Below are positions 42,679-51,934 of a stretch of DNA of 64,000 bases, piece after piece. Under the pieces are notes generated by a model, which saw only the letters and a program-made list of their open reading frames with translations, did no database searches and was not told the DNA's origin. Location of the stretch: contig CAJTJY010000010.1 of assembly GCA_910576975.1 (NCBI GenBank), positions 1 through 64,000 on the forward strand. Reading direction: 5' to 3'. Made by a program: the position numbers and the translations under genes. Source of the DNA: an uncultured Lachnospiraceae bacterium. Its GTDB lineage: Bacteria > Bacillota > Clostridia > Lachnospirales > Lachnospiraceae. The stretch's first letter is position 1; each line of letters opens with the position of its first letter.

Positions 42679-45600
42679 TTATTTCTTGACTGTGATCTTG
42701 CAAGTCGCTTTCTTGCCGTTGGCTTTCACAGTAATGGTCGCTTTTCCGGCTTTCTTGGCAGTCACTTTGCCGCTCTTATTGACAGTCGCCACCTTTTTAT
42801 TGGAACTTTGCCAAGTAACCTTGTCGCTTGCGGTAATAGGCGTCCTTGTCAATTTCAGCGTAAGGCTCTTCTTGACTTTGATGGTTGCATTTTTTTTGTT
42901 TAAAGCCAGTTTCTTGGTTTTTACATCTTTGGTCTGCACTTTCACCTTGCAGCTTGCTGTAGCTCCTGACTTCGTTGTCACTTTAATCGTTGCCGAACCT
43001 TTCTTCAGCGCTTTGAGCGTAACTTTTCCTTTCTTTACAATCACCTTGACAACCTTGGCATTGGAAGACTTCCAGCTCTTATAGGCGTCATTGTTATATT
43101 TCGCTGTCAGGCCTTTGGTGCTTGTGCCTTTCTTCATTGTCAAAGATTTATAATTCAGGGTAACGGTTCCAACTTTCACCTTGCAAGTCGCTTTCTTATC
43201 TCCTGCCGTGGCTGTGATCGTCACCGTTCCAGCCTTAATGCCTTTCACTGTTCCAGTTTTGGTCACTGTAGCGATACTGGGATTGGAGGATTTCCAAGTC
43301 ACATTCTTATTTGTGGCGTTTGCTGGCAGCACTTTGGCTGTCAGTTTCAAGGTCTTGCCCTTTGCAACAGTGGCGCTGGTCTTATTTAGCGTTACTTTTG
43401 TAACTGGAACGGTTACTGACGGAGCATCTGTCACGGTAATGTTACATTCTGCACTCTTATCTCCTACCGTGGCAGTAATGATCGCTGTTCCAGCTTTCAC
43501 TCCTGTCACCACTCCGTCATTAACTGTAGCTACCGTCTCATCAGAACTGCTCCATTTCAATGCTGATGCCGCTGCTTCCGGTTTCACTGTAGCGATCAGC
43601 TTCAATGTCTCGCCTACCCCGATGCTTGCGCTTGTCTTGTCTAAGGTAACTTGCGTCGCCTCAACAGGTGGTTCTACTGTGCCTTTCTCCGTGACTGTCA
43701 CTGTGCACACTGCGCTCTTTTCTCCCGCCGTGGCTGTGATCTCTGCCGTTCCTGCTTTCACTCCTGTCACCACTCCGTCATTTACCGTGGCTATTGTTTC
43801 ATCGGAACTGCTCCATTTCACCTCTGCCTGCGTTGCTTCTGGCTCTACTTTGGCTGTCAGCTTCAATGTCTCGCCTACCTTGATGCTTCCACTCGTCTTG
43901 TCTAAGGTAATTCCTGTCACCTCTACTGGCGGCTCTTCGGTATCTTTTGCTTTGACTGTCACTGTGCATGTTGCGCTCTTTTCTCCCGCTGTGGCTGTGA
44001 TCTCTGCCGTTCCTGCTTTCACTCCTGTCACCACTCCGTCATTTACCGTGGCTATTGTTTCATCGGAACTGCTCCATTTCACCTCTGCCTGCGCTGCTTC
44101 TGGCTCTACTTTGGCTGTCAGCTTCAATGTCTCGCCTACCTCGATGCTTCCGCTCGTCTTATCTAAGGTAATTCCTGTCACCTCTACTGGCGGCTCTTCG
44201 GTATCTTTTGCTTTGACTGTCACTGTGCATGTTGCGCTCTTTTCTCCCGCTGTGGCTGTGATCTCTGCCGTTCCTGCTTTCACTCCTGTCACCACTCCGT
44301 CATTTACCGTGGCTATTGTTTCATCGGAACTGCTCCATTTCACCTCTGCCTGCGCTGCTTCTGGCTCTACTTTGGCTGTCAGCTTCAATGTCTCGCCTAC
44401 CTCGATGCTTCCGCTCGTCTTGTCTAAGGTAATTCCCGTCACCTCTACCGGCGGCTCTTCGGTATCTTTTGCTTTGACTGTCACTGTGCATGTCACACTC
44501 TGACTGCCTGCCTGAGCGGTAATTTCAACTATTCCGGCGCTTACGCCCGTTACTTTGCCATGGCTTACGGTGGCAATCGCATTGTTTGAGCTAATCCATT
44601 CTACTGTATCTTCCGCCTCTGCTGGTTCTACCGTGGCTGTCAGTTCCAAGGTCTCTCCTACCTCGATCGTGCCAGTCGTCTTGTCAAGCGTGATTCCTGT
44701 CGCCTCCACGGGCGGAACTGTCTGGCGAATCTCATCACAGTTTCGAACTCTCAGACATGTAATCGGCACGTCGGATTCTCCTTCTGGATGCGCATAAACC
44801 AATCCCACTGCAGATACCGAGGAGCCCATTTTGACAACGGATGACAACTCGTTTTTCTGAGTCTCTGCTGACAAAATATATCCGTCAATAAATATATTCG
44901 CTATTTCACCACTGCCATCATCAAGCCAGAACTGGGACACGCCCTCTAAAGACGCATCATGGAGCAGGTCTACGACCTTGCCTTCCACTTTCACCAGCTT
45001 GCCGCCAGATGTCTCATAATTCATAGCCTCTTTTGCAGTCATCGCCTGCGGCTCGTATATATGCGGCTGTGCGTCCAAAATCTTGGTAAACATTAACTGT
45101 AGCTCTTTGTCTCCCTGATATGCGTCTACATATCCGGTCGCCTGAACTTTTGTTCCCACTTCAAGCCCTTGATGCGCATATGGGAATACTGTAACGCCCG
45201 CTGTTTCATCCTGCAGATAAATCGTGTCAAAGAAAATATTGCCCTTTGTCGCTGTTCCTGCAGTGACATATCCCTCAATGGTGAAAATTTCGCCCATCTG
45301 ACCTTTTCGCATATCTGCAATGTCTGTCACCGGCAAAGCTACTTGGGAATCTCTTAAAATATTCTCTAAAATAGTCTTGTTTAGGAATGGCTTCACCGTA
45401 TCTTCTTCTGCTTTCACTTCGAAATCAGACATGAATACCGTGCCTGCCACAAATATATCCGCTCCGCTGCTCAATGTCTCGTGAGCCAGGGAAACTACGT
45501 TGCCTGGTTCCACGAAATTGGGCGTGCCTGGTACGGAATTCCCATTCTCATCTTTGCAGTCAATCGATTTCGTGGTCTCAAATCCAGTCACTAACGCCTC

Positions 45601-48600
45601 TGCCTTTTTAGCTGCTACCGCTTCTGCATCCAGCGCTACCGTGCATCCGTTGTATGCGCTGTAAACCTGTCCTTCGATCTTGTTGTCCTCTTCGTCAACA
45701 AAATCCGCTACGGCGCCTTTCAAGTACTTGGAACTTGCATTAAAATTCTTGAGATTCAACCGATAAGGCTGACCTCCGTTGTTGGTCTCGTCATATGCCT
45801 GGTCGCTGTTCATGCGCGTCGTCGCTCCGACTGCCGCAAGAATCTTATTGATCTCTTTCGACGTCTGCACATCCGTAGTATCCTGGAAATCCGAAGCGCC
45901 GCAGACAATCAGCGATCCGCCTTTGTCCGCATAGTCTTTTACCACCTGCACAAACGCATCGTCAAAATGACTGATTTGATAAGTACCGTCTGCTTTTTTC
46001 GCAGGCGCTGTAATCACCAGCAGCGCACAGTCGCTAAGCAGCTCACTTGTAATCTGATTCTCCTCGATATGCACCTCGATGTTCTTGTTGGAGTTCAGCG
46101 ACTCGGCAATCTTTGTAAAATTACCCATGTTGCCGCTATAATTTCCGGTCACATAATCATTGGAATGCGTTCCGTCAATAATAACCTTCGTCACCAGCTC
46201 CGGCAGCATAAAGAACAGATTCAGCGTCGAGCCATAGATCTTGTCAACTCCGTTGAGCACCGCATGTACTTCTGCCGTGATCTGAACGCCGCCAGCCTTG
46301 TCGTGAGTATAAGAAAAACTATAAGTTTTGGTATTTCCAGCGGCAATCTTTTCTCCTGCTTCCAAATCAACGGCATGGATCACCTTGTCGCCAGACTTAA
46401 AGTTAATGGAGCGAATCTCCAGATCCACTTTTTCGTTATTATAAAGCTCGAGATTGATATCCAGCGGTTTTCCTTTCAGAGGAATCTTTGCGCTGGAAGT
46501 AAGACCGTTGATTCCGGCCTCGTCTACGCTGCCTACCCATACAGGAGCTGTCACGGCAATGTCGCCGTCCGCTTCTACCACTTTGAGATAATAGTAGGAA
46601 TACTTGTTGTCAATCTCAAATTCTACCGTTGCCTTGTTTCCAGTCACCGTCTTCTTATCAAGCACTAATCCGCCATTGGTAATGACAGATACCGTGCCAA
46701 GGCCTGCATCCGTAGGATCGCTCAGCTCCGCTTTCAAATGCACGGTCTCTCCAGTGTCCCCGTCTCCAAGAACTGTGCCCATCTCGTAACCATCCAACGT
46801 ATAATAAATGCTCAAATCATTGTCTTCTGTTGCATACACACGGTTATTGCGCATTGCATCATAGATATTTCCTCTGGTAAGGCTGTCTGCGAGCACCACA
46901 GAACGAGCCGTGTTAGCATCGCCCCAGCGTCCTTTATGGTTATCCTGATTGTTGGTAGGAGCTACATGCCATCCCTTATCCAACGCTCTTTGGTAATATT
47001 CATAAGAAGGGAAATATCCGCTGCTTCCGATCGCTCCCTCGCCGTTTCCAACCTCAATCAAGGTAATCAGTCCGTCGATCGTCTCGTCATAATGAGCAAA
47101 ATCGCTAAAATCACCAAACGTGGTTCCCGGATGATTGAACTGTGAAATGGAATCTGGCTGGGTCTTCAGAGCCGCATAATAATTCTGCAGCGCTGTGCTA
47201 TAGGTTGCAAATTCTGTCTGCGTCCTGCTCTGGAACCCATTCGAGTTAAAGGTATTCATATGTCCAAGGCCATTAGACCAGGTCATCTCATAACCGAATA
47301 AGCCAACAAAGTCCTCTGACGAATACGTATCCGCCAACTGACGTCCTTCTTTCCACTCTTCACTGACTGATCCATCTAAGATCGATGCGCTTTCGGCATT
47401 GTCAAAGGAATTGGAGTGGTCCGTCACAGACAAAAAGTCCAAATTATCTACTGCCTTCCCATGTTCATAAGCTTCCTGAGCCGTTCCTGCACCATCGGAA
47501 TAACTGGTGTGGGAATGCATCTGTCCAAAATAAATATTATATTTTTCATTTTCCCGCAGCGTATATGAGATTGTCACCTCGCTGCTCTCCAAATACCCTT
47601 CTTTGGTTGCTTTCACCTTATACACTGCCGGAAGCTCCGAAAGTTCCAGTTCATTATTGGAAACTTTTGTCCACTCTCCCCAGGTCTGATCTGCGTTCTG
47701 TTTTGCAGCATATATGGTCGCGCCCTCAGTATTGCAATTTAATTTTACAATCGTCCCTGCTGGAACTGCTCCTCCATTGGGGGTTGCACGAACCGTTGAA
47801 GCCTGCGCCTGCGTGTATTGGTAAAGCAGTTTCACACTGTCAGCCATGCCCGTTTTGCTGGCATAAGCCCTGACATTGACCGGAAGGTCTGCAAGTACTG
47901 GCTCGTTCTGGGCATCATATTTTTGGAACGCTCCATTATTCAAAGAATAATAAATCTCTGCGCCTTCCGTCTTTGTGGTCAGCGTCAACGGCGCATTGAT
48001 CAGCACTTCCCCAGATGCCGGAGCCGCTGTTACTGGCTCGCAAACAGAATTACCTTTGATAGGATTACCAGTAATTACCACGCTGTCTACCCTGGTAGTC
48101 CCCCCTGTAATTGCCGCCGTGCCGCCGTCTGCTCTGTCGTTTCCCGCCACCATGCGAATATATAAATGTTCTGCATCTGTCGCACGCATCGGAACATCAA
48201 AGCCAAACGTCACATAATTTCCTGGCGCAAGGCTCGTTCTCGCCACGCCGTCGGTGATATCTCCTGAGCCTTCCTCTTCGTGACTAGCGCCGCCGCTTCC
48301 ATAAGCCGTATACTTATACGCATAGGTACCCGTGGTAAAATCCTTGAAATTATGACCATCCGTAGAGTACTTCAGTTGGAAAGATCCGGCAGCTGCATTT
48401 GTTCCGCGCATCCGGAAAGAAAGCTTCATATTGGTATAACCCGCTGAGCTTAATGCCAGCTGAATATAGTCGTCACTGCCGCTGCCTAGTTTTTCTCCTC
48501 CCATATAATACGAAGTAGAGCCCGTATTACTGGAAGTTGCTTTCATATATGGCTGGATATTCGCTCCTTTTACGACTGCGGAATACTGTGCGTCTGCATC

Positions 48601-50271
48601 CATCATGTCATTGGTGGCAAACAAATCTCCTGGTATGCTGCCTGTTCCTATCTGAGCCTCTTCATAATTGGCATTTCCAGCCCACTGTGCTATTTTCACG
48701 CTCAAAGACTGATCCCAATCAGGCTGTGTGAACTCATTTTCAACCGCATAGACAAAGCTAGTCACAGGACCGTCTATATAACCCTCTTTTGTAGCATATG
48801 CAGAAATGGTAACGTCTTCTGTAAGTACGATTGGCTCGCTGTATACCTGATAATTGCTGCCGTCTGTACTATAATGAATCGTCGCTCCATCTAGGGCACA
48901 GGAAAGAACAACCTCTGTCCTTGGCTCTACAAAGCCTGGCTTCACAGAGGCAGTGACTGCGGCACAAGTCTCCACATGCTTCACCAGAGTCACATCACTG
49001 GCGCTAGCCACGCGAAGCTGAATCTGGTCCTCATTTTTTGATACGACAGCATCTATGGTTACAATGTCATTTTCCTCAATATTCGCCAACGTTGGAAAGT
49101 TGTAAACCTTGATGGAGTCATTTCCTTGTGTCACCGTGGTATAGCCAGATTCATCTGTTGCGCCCAGTGTCACGCTCTCGATGCGCACCCTCGTGGACTG
49201 CAAAGCGTCGTCTGCATCTGCTAAAATCTCGGCAATCGTCTTGATTGCCGACACAAGAGCTTCCTCGCTCTTATCCAAGCCATTCAGCACAGCTTCTTTA
49301 AGCGTATGCAGTCCCATTTCCTTCCCATAGATACCTGTGGCTTTGAGGACGTCTCCCACTTCAGGATTGGGATTGGCAAGCGCATTCTTGAAAGACACCA
49401 CCATTCCGCCTGTGCTGTCTTGCAGATAAAATTTTCTGCCTTCTTTGAGAATGACCCTGCCTTCGATCATAGATTTCTCGGTCGCATCCGCTTTGGCCTT
49501 GACTGCGGCAATCGTCTCGACCTCCATTCCTTCTTCCGGCGAAACGATCTGGCTGCCTGAGATTGTGCCAGTCAAGGTAATATCTTTGATACTGCTTGTG
49601 CCGCCGTTTCCAATTGTTGCCCCTCCTTGTGACGTATCGTCATAATTCCGTACATAAAGTTTGAATTTCTGTCCATTTAATTCCTCAGGAAGCACAAAAC
49701 TGTTATAGGTTACTGACGACGAAGTAGAGGTGATGGTGATTTCCGAGCCCTGAATATCTATGATATCATTGCTTCCCTCCAGAGAATATTGAAGCCTAAA
49801 TTTGCCTGGACCTGTGCCTGACGATCTCTGGCTTGCAGAAAATTTAAGTCCCCCATATCCTGCGGCACTAAATGTAAATATCCATGCTCCTCTACCATTA
49901 GGACCTTCCATATCTGGCATAGAATTATACCAGCCCGTCGAGTTAAAACCGTTTTTCGAACTAGACGCCGTAGCTGTAAGATTACTTGTAATTTCTAATG
50001 TTCCCACATCTACTCCATCCTTTACCGCCGTAGATGGGATCGTGTCTTCTGTACCAATATTCTTCCACTCGGCAATCGTCATTTCTTGGGCTGCCGTAGA
50101 TTCCCCCTCCCTGCTCGACGCTTCTGGCATAAATTTCTGATCCAGAACCTGTGCGTCTCCTCCTGCAGCATAGACTGACTGAATCGCTGACACGTCACCA
50201 AAAAATGTAGTGATTGCCAAAATCGTTGCCATTAAGAACGCAAACGTTCTCTTTTTGCTTTTTTGCATCAT
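42679..50271 (-). CDS. Giant secreted PHP-metallohydrolase protein with Ig-like repeats
   Basis: A 2,530-residue surface or secreted protein. Approximate order: signal peptide (1-35, ending SVYAAG); beta-sandwich domain (65-235); OB-like domains (240-430: GRVILKEGRKFYLQDSTGG); chitobiase-C-terminal-like domain (435-510: ATIHYSTDGSNYQVYSEPI); a second beta-sandwich (515-765); two more chitobiase-C-terminal-like domains (770-905); a CehA/McbA-type PHP domain (910-1210) with ligands in QMHSHTSYSDG, VTDHSN, QFNHPGTT and NNQDNHKGRWG; an amidotransferase-like segment (1370-1560); OB-like domains (1650-1845); and eight Big_2 Ig-like repeats (1850-2530). The last three Big_2 units are Lys-rich and there is no LPXTG sorting signal. 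The start is the ATG at 50271 after GGAGGAAAAGGT; a longer TTG-initiated frame would precede the signal peptide. The leader carries a purine riboswitch, hinting at extracellular nucleotide or phosphate-ester hydrolysis (inference). Confidence 0.9.
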   Translation of the reverse strand: MMQKSKKRTFAFLMATILAITTFFGDVSAIQSVYAAGGDAQVLDQKFMPEASSREGESTAAQEMTIAEWKNIGTEDTIPSTAVKDGVDVGTLEITSNLTATASSSKNGFNSTGWYNSMPDMEGPNGRGAWIFTFSAAGYGGLKFSASQRSSGTGPGKFRLQYSLEGSNDIIDIQGSEITITSTSSSVTYNSFVLPEELNGQKFKLYVRNYDDTSQGGATIGNGGTSSIKDITLTGTISGSQIVSPEEGMEVETIAAVKAKADATEKSMIEGRVILKEGRKFYLQDSTGGMVVSFKNALANPNPEVGDVLKATGIYGKEMGLHTLKEAVLNGLDKSEEALVSAIKTIAEILADADDALQSTRVRIESVTLGATDESGYTTVTQGNDSIKVYNFPTLANIEENDIVTIDAVVSKNEDQIQLRVASASDVTLVKHVETCAAVTASVKPGFVEPRTEVVLSCALDGATIHYSTDGSNYQVYSEPIVLTEDVTISAYATKEGYIDGPVTSFVYAVENEFTQPDWDQSLSVKIAQWAGNANYEEAQIGTGSIPGDLFATNDMMDADAQYSAVVKGANIQPYMKATSSNTGSTSYYMGGEKLGSGSDDYIQLALSSAGYTNMKLSFRMRGTNAAAGSFQLKYSTDGHNFKDFTTGTYAYKYTAYGSGGASHEEEGSGDITDGVARTSLAPGNYVTFGFDVPMRATDAEHLYIRMVAGNDRADGGTAAITGGTTRVDSVVITGNPIKGNSVCEPVTAAPASGEVLINAPLTLTTKTEGAEIYYSLNNGAFQKYDAQNEPVLADLPVNVRAYASKTGMADSVKLLYQYTQAQASTVRATPNGGAVPAGTIVKLNCNTEGATIYAAKQNADQTWGEWTKVSNNELELSELPAVYKVKATKEGYLESSEVTISYTLRENEKYNIYFGQMHSHTSYSDGAGTAQEAYEHGKAVDNLDFLSVTDHSNSFDNAESASILDGSVSEEWKEGRQLADTYSSEDFVGLFGYEMTWSNGLGHMNTFNSNGFQSRTQTEFATYSTALQNYYAALKTQPDSISQFNHPGTTFGDFSDFAHYDETIDGLITLIEVGNGEGAIGSSGYFPSYEYYQRALDKGWHVAPTNNQDNHKGRWGDANTARSVVLADSLTRGNIYDAMRNNRVYATEDNDLSIYYTLDGYEMGTVLGDGDTGETVHLKAELSDPTDAGLGTVSVITNGGLVLDKKTVTGNKATVEFEIDNKYSYYYLKVVEADGDIAVTAPVWVGSVDEAGINGLTSSAKIPLKGKPLDINLELYNNEKVDLEIRSINFKSGDKVIHAVDLEAGEKIAAGNTKTYSFSYTHDKAGGVQITAEVHAVLNGVDKIYGSTLNLFFMLPELVTKVIIDGTHSNDYVTGNYSGNMGNFTKIAESLNSNKNIEVHIEENQITSELLSDCALLVITAPAKKADGTYQISHFDDAFVQVVKDYADKGGSLIVCGASDFQDTTDVQTSKEINKILAAVGATTRMNSDQAYDETNNGGQPYRLNLKNFNASSKYLKGAVADFVDEEDNKIEGQVYSAYNGCTVALDAEAVAAKKAEALVTGFETTKSIDCKDENGNSVPGTPNFVEPGNVVSLAHETLSSGADIFVAGTVFMSDFEVKAEEDTVKPFLNKTILENILRDSQVALPVTDIADMRKGQMGEIFTIEGYVTAGTATKGNIFFDTIYLQDETAGVTVFPYAHQGLEVGTKVQATGYVDAYQGDKELQLMFTKILDAQPHIYEPQAMTAKEAMNYETSGGKLVKVEGKVVDLLHDASLEGVSQFWLDDGSGEIANIFIDGYILSAETQKNELSSVVKMGSSVSAVGLVYAHPEGESDVPITCLRVRNCDEIRQTVPPVEATGITLDKTTGTIEVGETLELTATVEPAEAEDTVEWISSNNAIATVSHGKVTGVSAGIVEITAQAGSQSVTCTVTVKAKDTEEPPVEVTGITLDKTSGSIEVGETLKLTAKVEPEAAQAEVKWSSSDETIATVNDGVVTGVKAGTAEITATAGEKSATCTVTVKAKDTEEPPVEVTGITLDKTSGSIEVGETLKLTAKVEPEAAQAEVKWSSSDETIATVNDGVVTGVKAGTAEITATAGEKSATCTVTVKAKDTEEPPVEVTGITLDKTSGSIKVGETLKLTAKVEPEATQAEVKWSSSDETIATVNDGVVTGVKAGTAEITATAGEKSAVCTVTVTEKGTVEPPVEATQVTLDKTSASIGVGETLKLIATVKPEAAASALKWSSSDETVATVNDGVVTGVKAGTAIITATVGDKSAECNITVTDAPSVTVPVTKVTLNKTSATVAKGKTLKLTAKVLPANATNKNVTWKSSNPSIATVTKTGTVKGIKAGTVTITATAGDKKATCKVKVGTVTLNYKSLTMKKGTSTKGLTAKYNNDAYKSWKSSNAKVVKVIVKKGKVTLKALKKGSATIKVTTKSGATASCKVKVQTKDVKTKKLALNKKNATIKVKKSLTLKLTRTPITASDKVTWQSSNKKVATVNKSGKVTAKKAGKATITVKANGKKATCKITVKK
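43666..44448. repeat. Three 261-bp tandem repeats encoding Big_2 domains
   Basis: Three consecutive 87-codon units inside the giant gene begin at 44448, 44187 and 43926 (minus strand). They are nearly identical in DNA over most of their length; the third diverges at its end. This homogeneity, compared with the five flanking Ig-like units, indicates recent expansion or gene conversion. Confidence 0.9.
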
Positions 50272-50850
50272 ACCTTTTCCTCCTTTTAAATAATTAATTT
50301 TGTGATTAGAATTCTCCGCCTGCCCAAGCAAACTGTGAATTCCAGTATCTAAATCACCCCTGCTCGCCAACAGCGTTTCTCCTTTATCTGTAAAAACCCC
50401 ATAAAAAAGAAATTTCTGTGTCCTAGGATGATTTATTCAAAATACGCATCTAGAAAGCGCCACGCCGCTTCCTTAAGTCAAATACCCTCGCAGCATTCTC
50501 CAAATATCCACGTCTGCGGGAATATAAATCGGTGTATCATATGTCTTAGCCTACGGATGGAGTCAGATTTATAAAATCAAAAAGAATCATCCTGTTCGCA
50601 CAGCAACTGTCCGCCTAAAACATAGCACAGGCAAACCCTGCCGCCGGTCGTTTCATATCAGGAAATCCATATCAGGAGAAACCCTGACACGGTCTAAGAA
50701 TGCAGGGAGATGAGCAGGTCGTTTCTTTTTTTGTTCTTAAATAGTCAAGGTGTCAAAAAATTCACTTTCATTGCAGATCAAATAGCTTGCATTATACCAA
50801 AAGTTCTTGATTCAAAAGCTTTAACACTTTAAATCAGCAATGTCTTAATG
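50272..50850 (-). other. Long 5' leader of the giant gene, downstream of the riboswitch
   Basis: About 580 nt between the riboswitch terminator and the ATG contain no supported gene. On the minus strand there is an extended -10 promoter candidate (TTTTGGTATAAT, 50791-50802), a direct repeat TCCTGATATG (two copies near 50660-50685), and short hairpins such as ACAG-TTG-CTGT. A TTG-initiated frame begins at 50370 but precedes the signal peptide. Confidence 0.5.
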
Positions 50851-50852
50851 TC

Positions 50853-50921
50853 AAAAAAACCGCAATGATAGACCTATAAATTCAGAACATTACTTCTGAA
50901 ATTCATGGTCAATCATTACGG
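50853..50921 (-). terminator. Riboswitch expression-platform terminator
   Basis: On the minus strand CCGTAATGAT...ATCATTGCGG (10 pairs with one G-U), GACC/GGTC and an apical TTCAGAA-GTAATG-TTCTGAA form a long hairpin followed by seven T residues (50853-50859). Its 5' arm is built from the aptamer's P3 loop, P3 3' strand and P1 3' strand, so terminator and aptamer cannot coexist. Confidence 0.85.
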
Positions 50922-50967
50922 TGATTGGTAGAAACGCTCAACCAATTATGAGCATACATAAAATTTC
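50898..50967 (-). promoter_or_regulatory. Purine-family riboswitch aptamer (guanine-type specificity base)
   Basis: On the minus strand: P1 GAAATT/AATTTC; P2 GCTCA/TGAGC with loop TAATTGGT; the invariant J2/3 segment GTTTCTACC; P3 AATCA/TGATT with loop CCGTAA; then GACCATG. Loop GG and loop CC are placed for the L2-L3 kissing pairs. The base after GA in J3/1 is C, the guanine/hypoxanthine-type specificity residue. J1/2 (TAT) is shorter than usual and the top P1 pair looks like G-C rather than A-U, so it is a divergent member. It lies about 23 nt after a strong promoter, in the leader of the giant PHP gene. Confidence 0.87.
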
Positions 50968-50997
50968 GTTCTTATATATTTTGTTTATCGTATCTGT

Positions 50998-51026
50998 ATA
51001 TTATAATATAATTTTAGTAAAGTCAA
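50998..51026 (-). promoter_or_regulatory. Promoter upstream of the purine riboswitch
   Basis: On the minus strand TTGACT (51021-51026) and TAATAT (50998-51003) are 17 nt apart; an overlapping TATAAT has 15-nt spacing. The predicted start near 50990 is just before the aptamer. The rest of 51027-51220 is AT-rich with no gene seen. Confidence 0.8.
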
Positions 51027-51221
51027 TGGGACATTTTAACTAATAGGAGATCCATTTTTTATCTATTTTTACTAAACAGGTCTTTCCATACACCCTCTGA
51101 TCCATTGTTTCCGTCAAACCAAGAGATTACCAATTCTTAACAAAAATAAGAAAAATTTCCACTCATATTATTCTTTGCTTGACAGATAATAACACCATGA
51201 TAAGCGACTGAGTTTTGGAGC

Positions 51222-51263
51222 GGACATCATTCCCAGGAATGAGCCAATCCGGGATGATGTCCT
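51222..51263 (+). promoter_or_regulatory. Leader hairpin upstream of the spore protein gene
   Basis: GGACATCATTCCC pairs with GGGATGATGTCC (one bulged base) around a 16-nt loop, about 80 nt before the SASP start. There is no T-run. It is followed by two near-copies of an AACGCTGC(G/A)GCG(A/G)ATCA segment. I cannot tell an RNA element from a leftover repeat. Confidence 0.45.
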
Positions 51264-51340
51264 TATCAATAAAAAACGCTGCGGCGAATCACAAAACGCT
51301 GCAGCGGATCAAGAATAAGAAACATTCGGAGGTGAATCAA

Positions 51341-51562
51341 ATGACAAGCAATTCTGGTTCTAACACAAGCAAAATGGCAGTACCTCAGGCAAAAGAGGCT
51401 ATGAACCGTTTTAAGCAGGAAGTTGCATCAGAAATCGGAGTACCTTTAAAGGAAGGATACAACGGTGACTTAACATCTGCTCAGGCTGGTTCCATCGGCG
51501 GAGAAATGGTTAAGAAGATGATCATGAAACAGGAACAGCAGATGTCCGGCGGACAGCAGTAA
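51341..51562 (+). CDS. Alpha/beta-type small acid-soluble spore protein
   Basis: A 73-residue DNA-binding spore protein. The two family signatures are present: MNRFKQEVASEIGVPLKEGYNGDLTS (containing the GPR protease site region) and AQAGSIGGEMVKKMI. It coats spore DNA and protects it from UV and chemicals. The N-terminal Ser/Asn-rich tail and C-terminal Gln-rich tail are usual. The ATG follows GGAGGTGAATCAA, and a strong terminator follows. Expected to be transcribed in the forespore by sigma-G; I do not see a clear sigma-G promoter. Confidence 0.95.
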   Translation: MTSNSGSNTSKMAVPQAKEAMNRFKQEVASEIGVPLKEGYNGDLTSAQAGSIGGEMVKKMIMKQEQQMSGGQQ

Positions 51563-51598
51563 GGCAGCTCCCCGACACAAAAATCTGCAATATAGAAG

Positions 51599-51638
51599 TC
51601 CCCCTGCTTTGGCGTTTTCGCCAGGCGGGGGGATTTTT
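51599..51638 (+). terminator. Terminator of the SASP gene
   Basis: TCCCCCTGCTTTGGCG pairs with CGCCAGGCGGGGGGA around a TTTT loop, followed by TTTTT; 37 nt after the stop. Confidence 0.9.
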
Positions 51639-51770
51639 GCGTCATGTTCTCAATAGCTTATGACCTAAGCCTAAATACAGATCAGAAAAACCATTCCAGG
51701 AACTGGTTCCATCTCATAAGTTAAGCCGCAGTCCTGCCTTTACAACGCACTGTTCCTGCTTTATAATGGC

Positions 51771-51934
51771 TAGTGTACTGACACATTTATATTCAGGCAA
51801 ACCTCCTTGCCCGATTGCCCATCAGACTGCGTTGTCATCAGTCAACGATGCCACCGCATCGCCTCCTTCTTCCGTCTTGCTGATGAACAATCGTTCTGCA
51901 GAGTTTCGCCAGATATAAATGTGTCAGCACACTA
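51771..51934. mobile_element. MITE-like palindromic element
   Basis: A 164-bp element with about 27-bp imperfect terminal inverted repeats: TAGTGTACTGACACATTTAT on the left and ATAAATGTGTCAGCACACTA on the right. CTAG sits across both boundaries (51770-51773 and 51932-51935). Inner complementarity GATTG-CCCATCAG/CTGATG-AACAATC makes most of the element foldable. No coding capacity. It fills the gap between the SASP terminator and the CYTH gene. Confidence 0.65.

Noticed and set aside
43181..44503. A 440-codon open frame on the plus strand, opposite the giant gene
   Set aside because: It lies exactly antisense to the Ig-like repeats, and its own protein repeats with the same 261-bp period. It has no ribosome binding site. 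The open frame is a by-product of the codon pattern in the repeats.
50605..50660. A GCACAGGCAAACC-like string resembling part of a cyclic-di-GMP-I riboswitch
   Set aside because: It is on the plus strand with no downstream gene in reach, and the GACGCAAAGCC and later conserved parts are absent.
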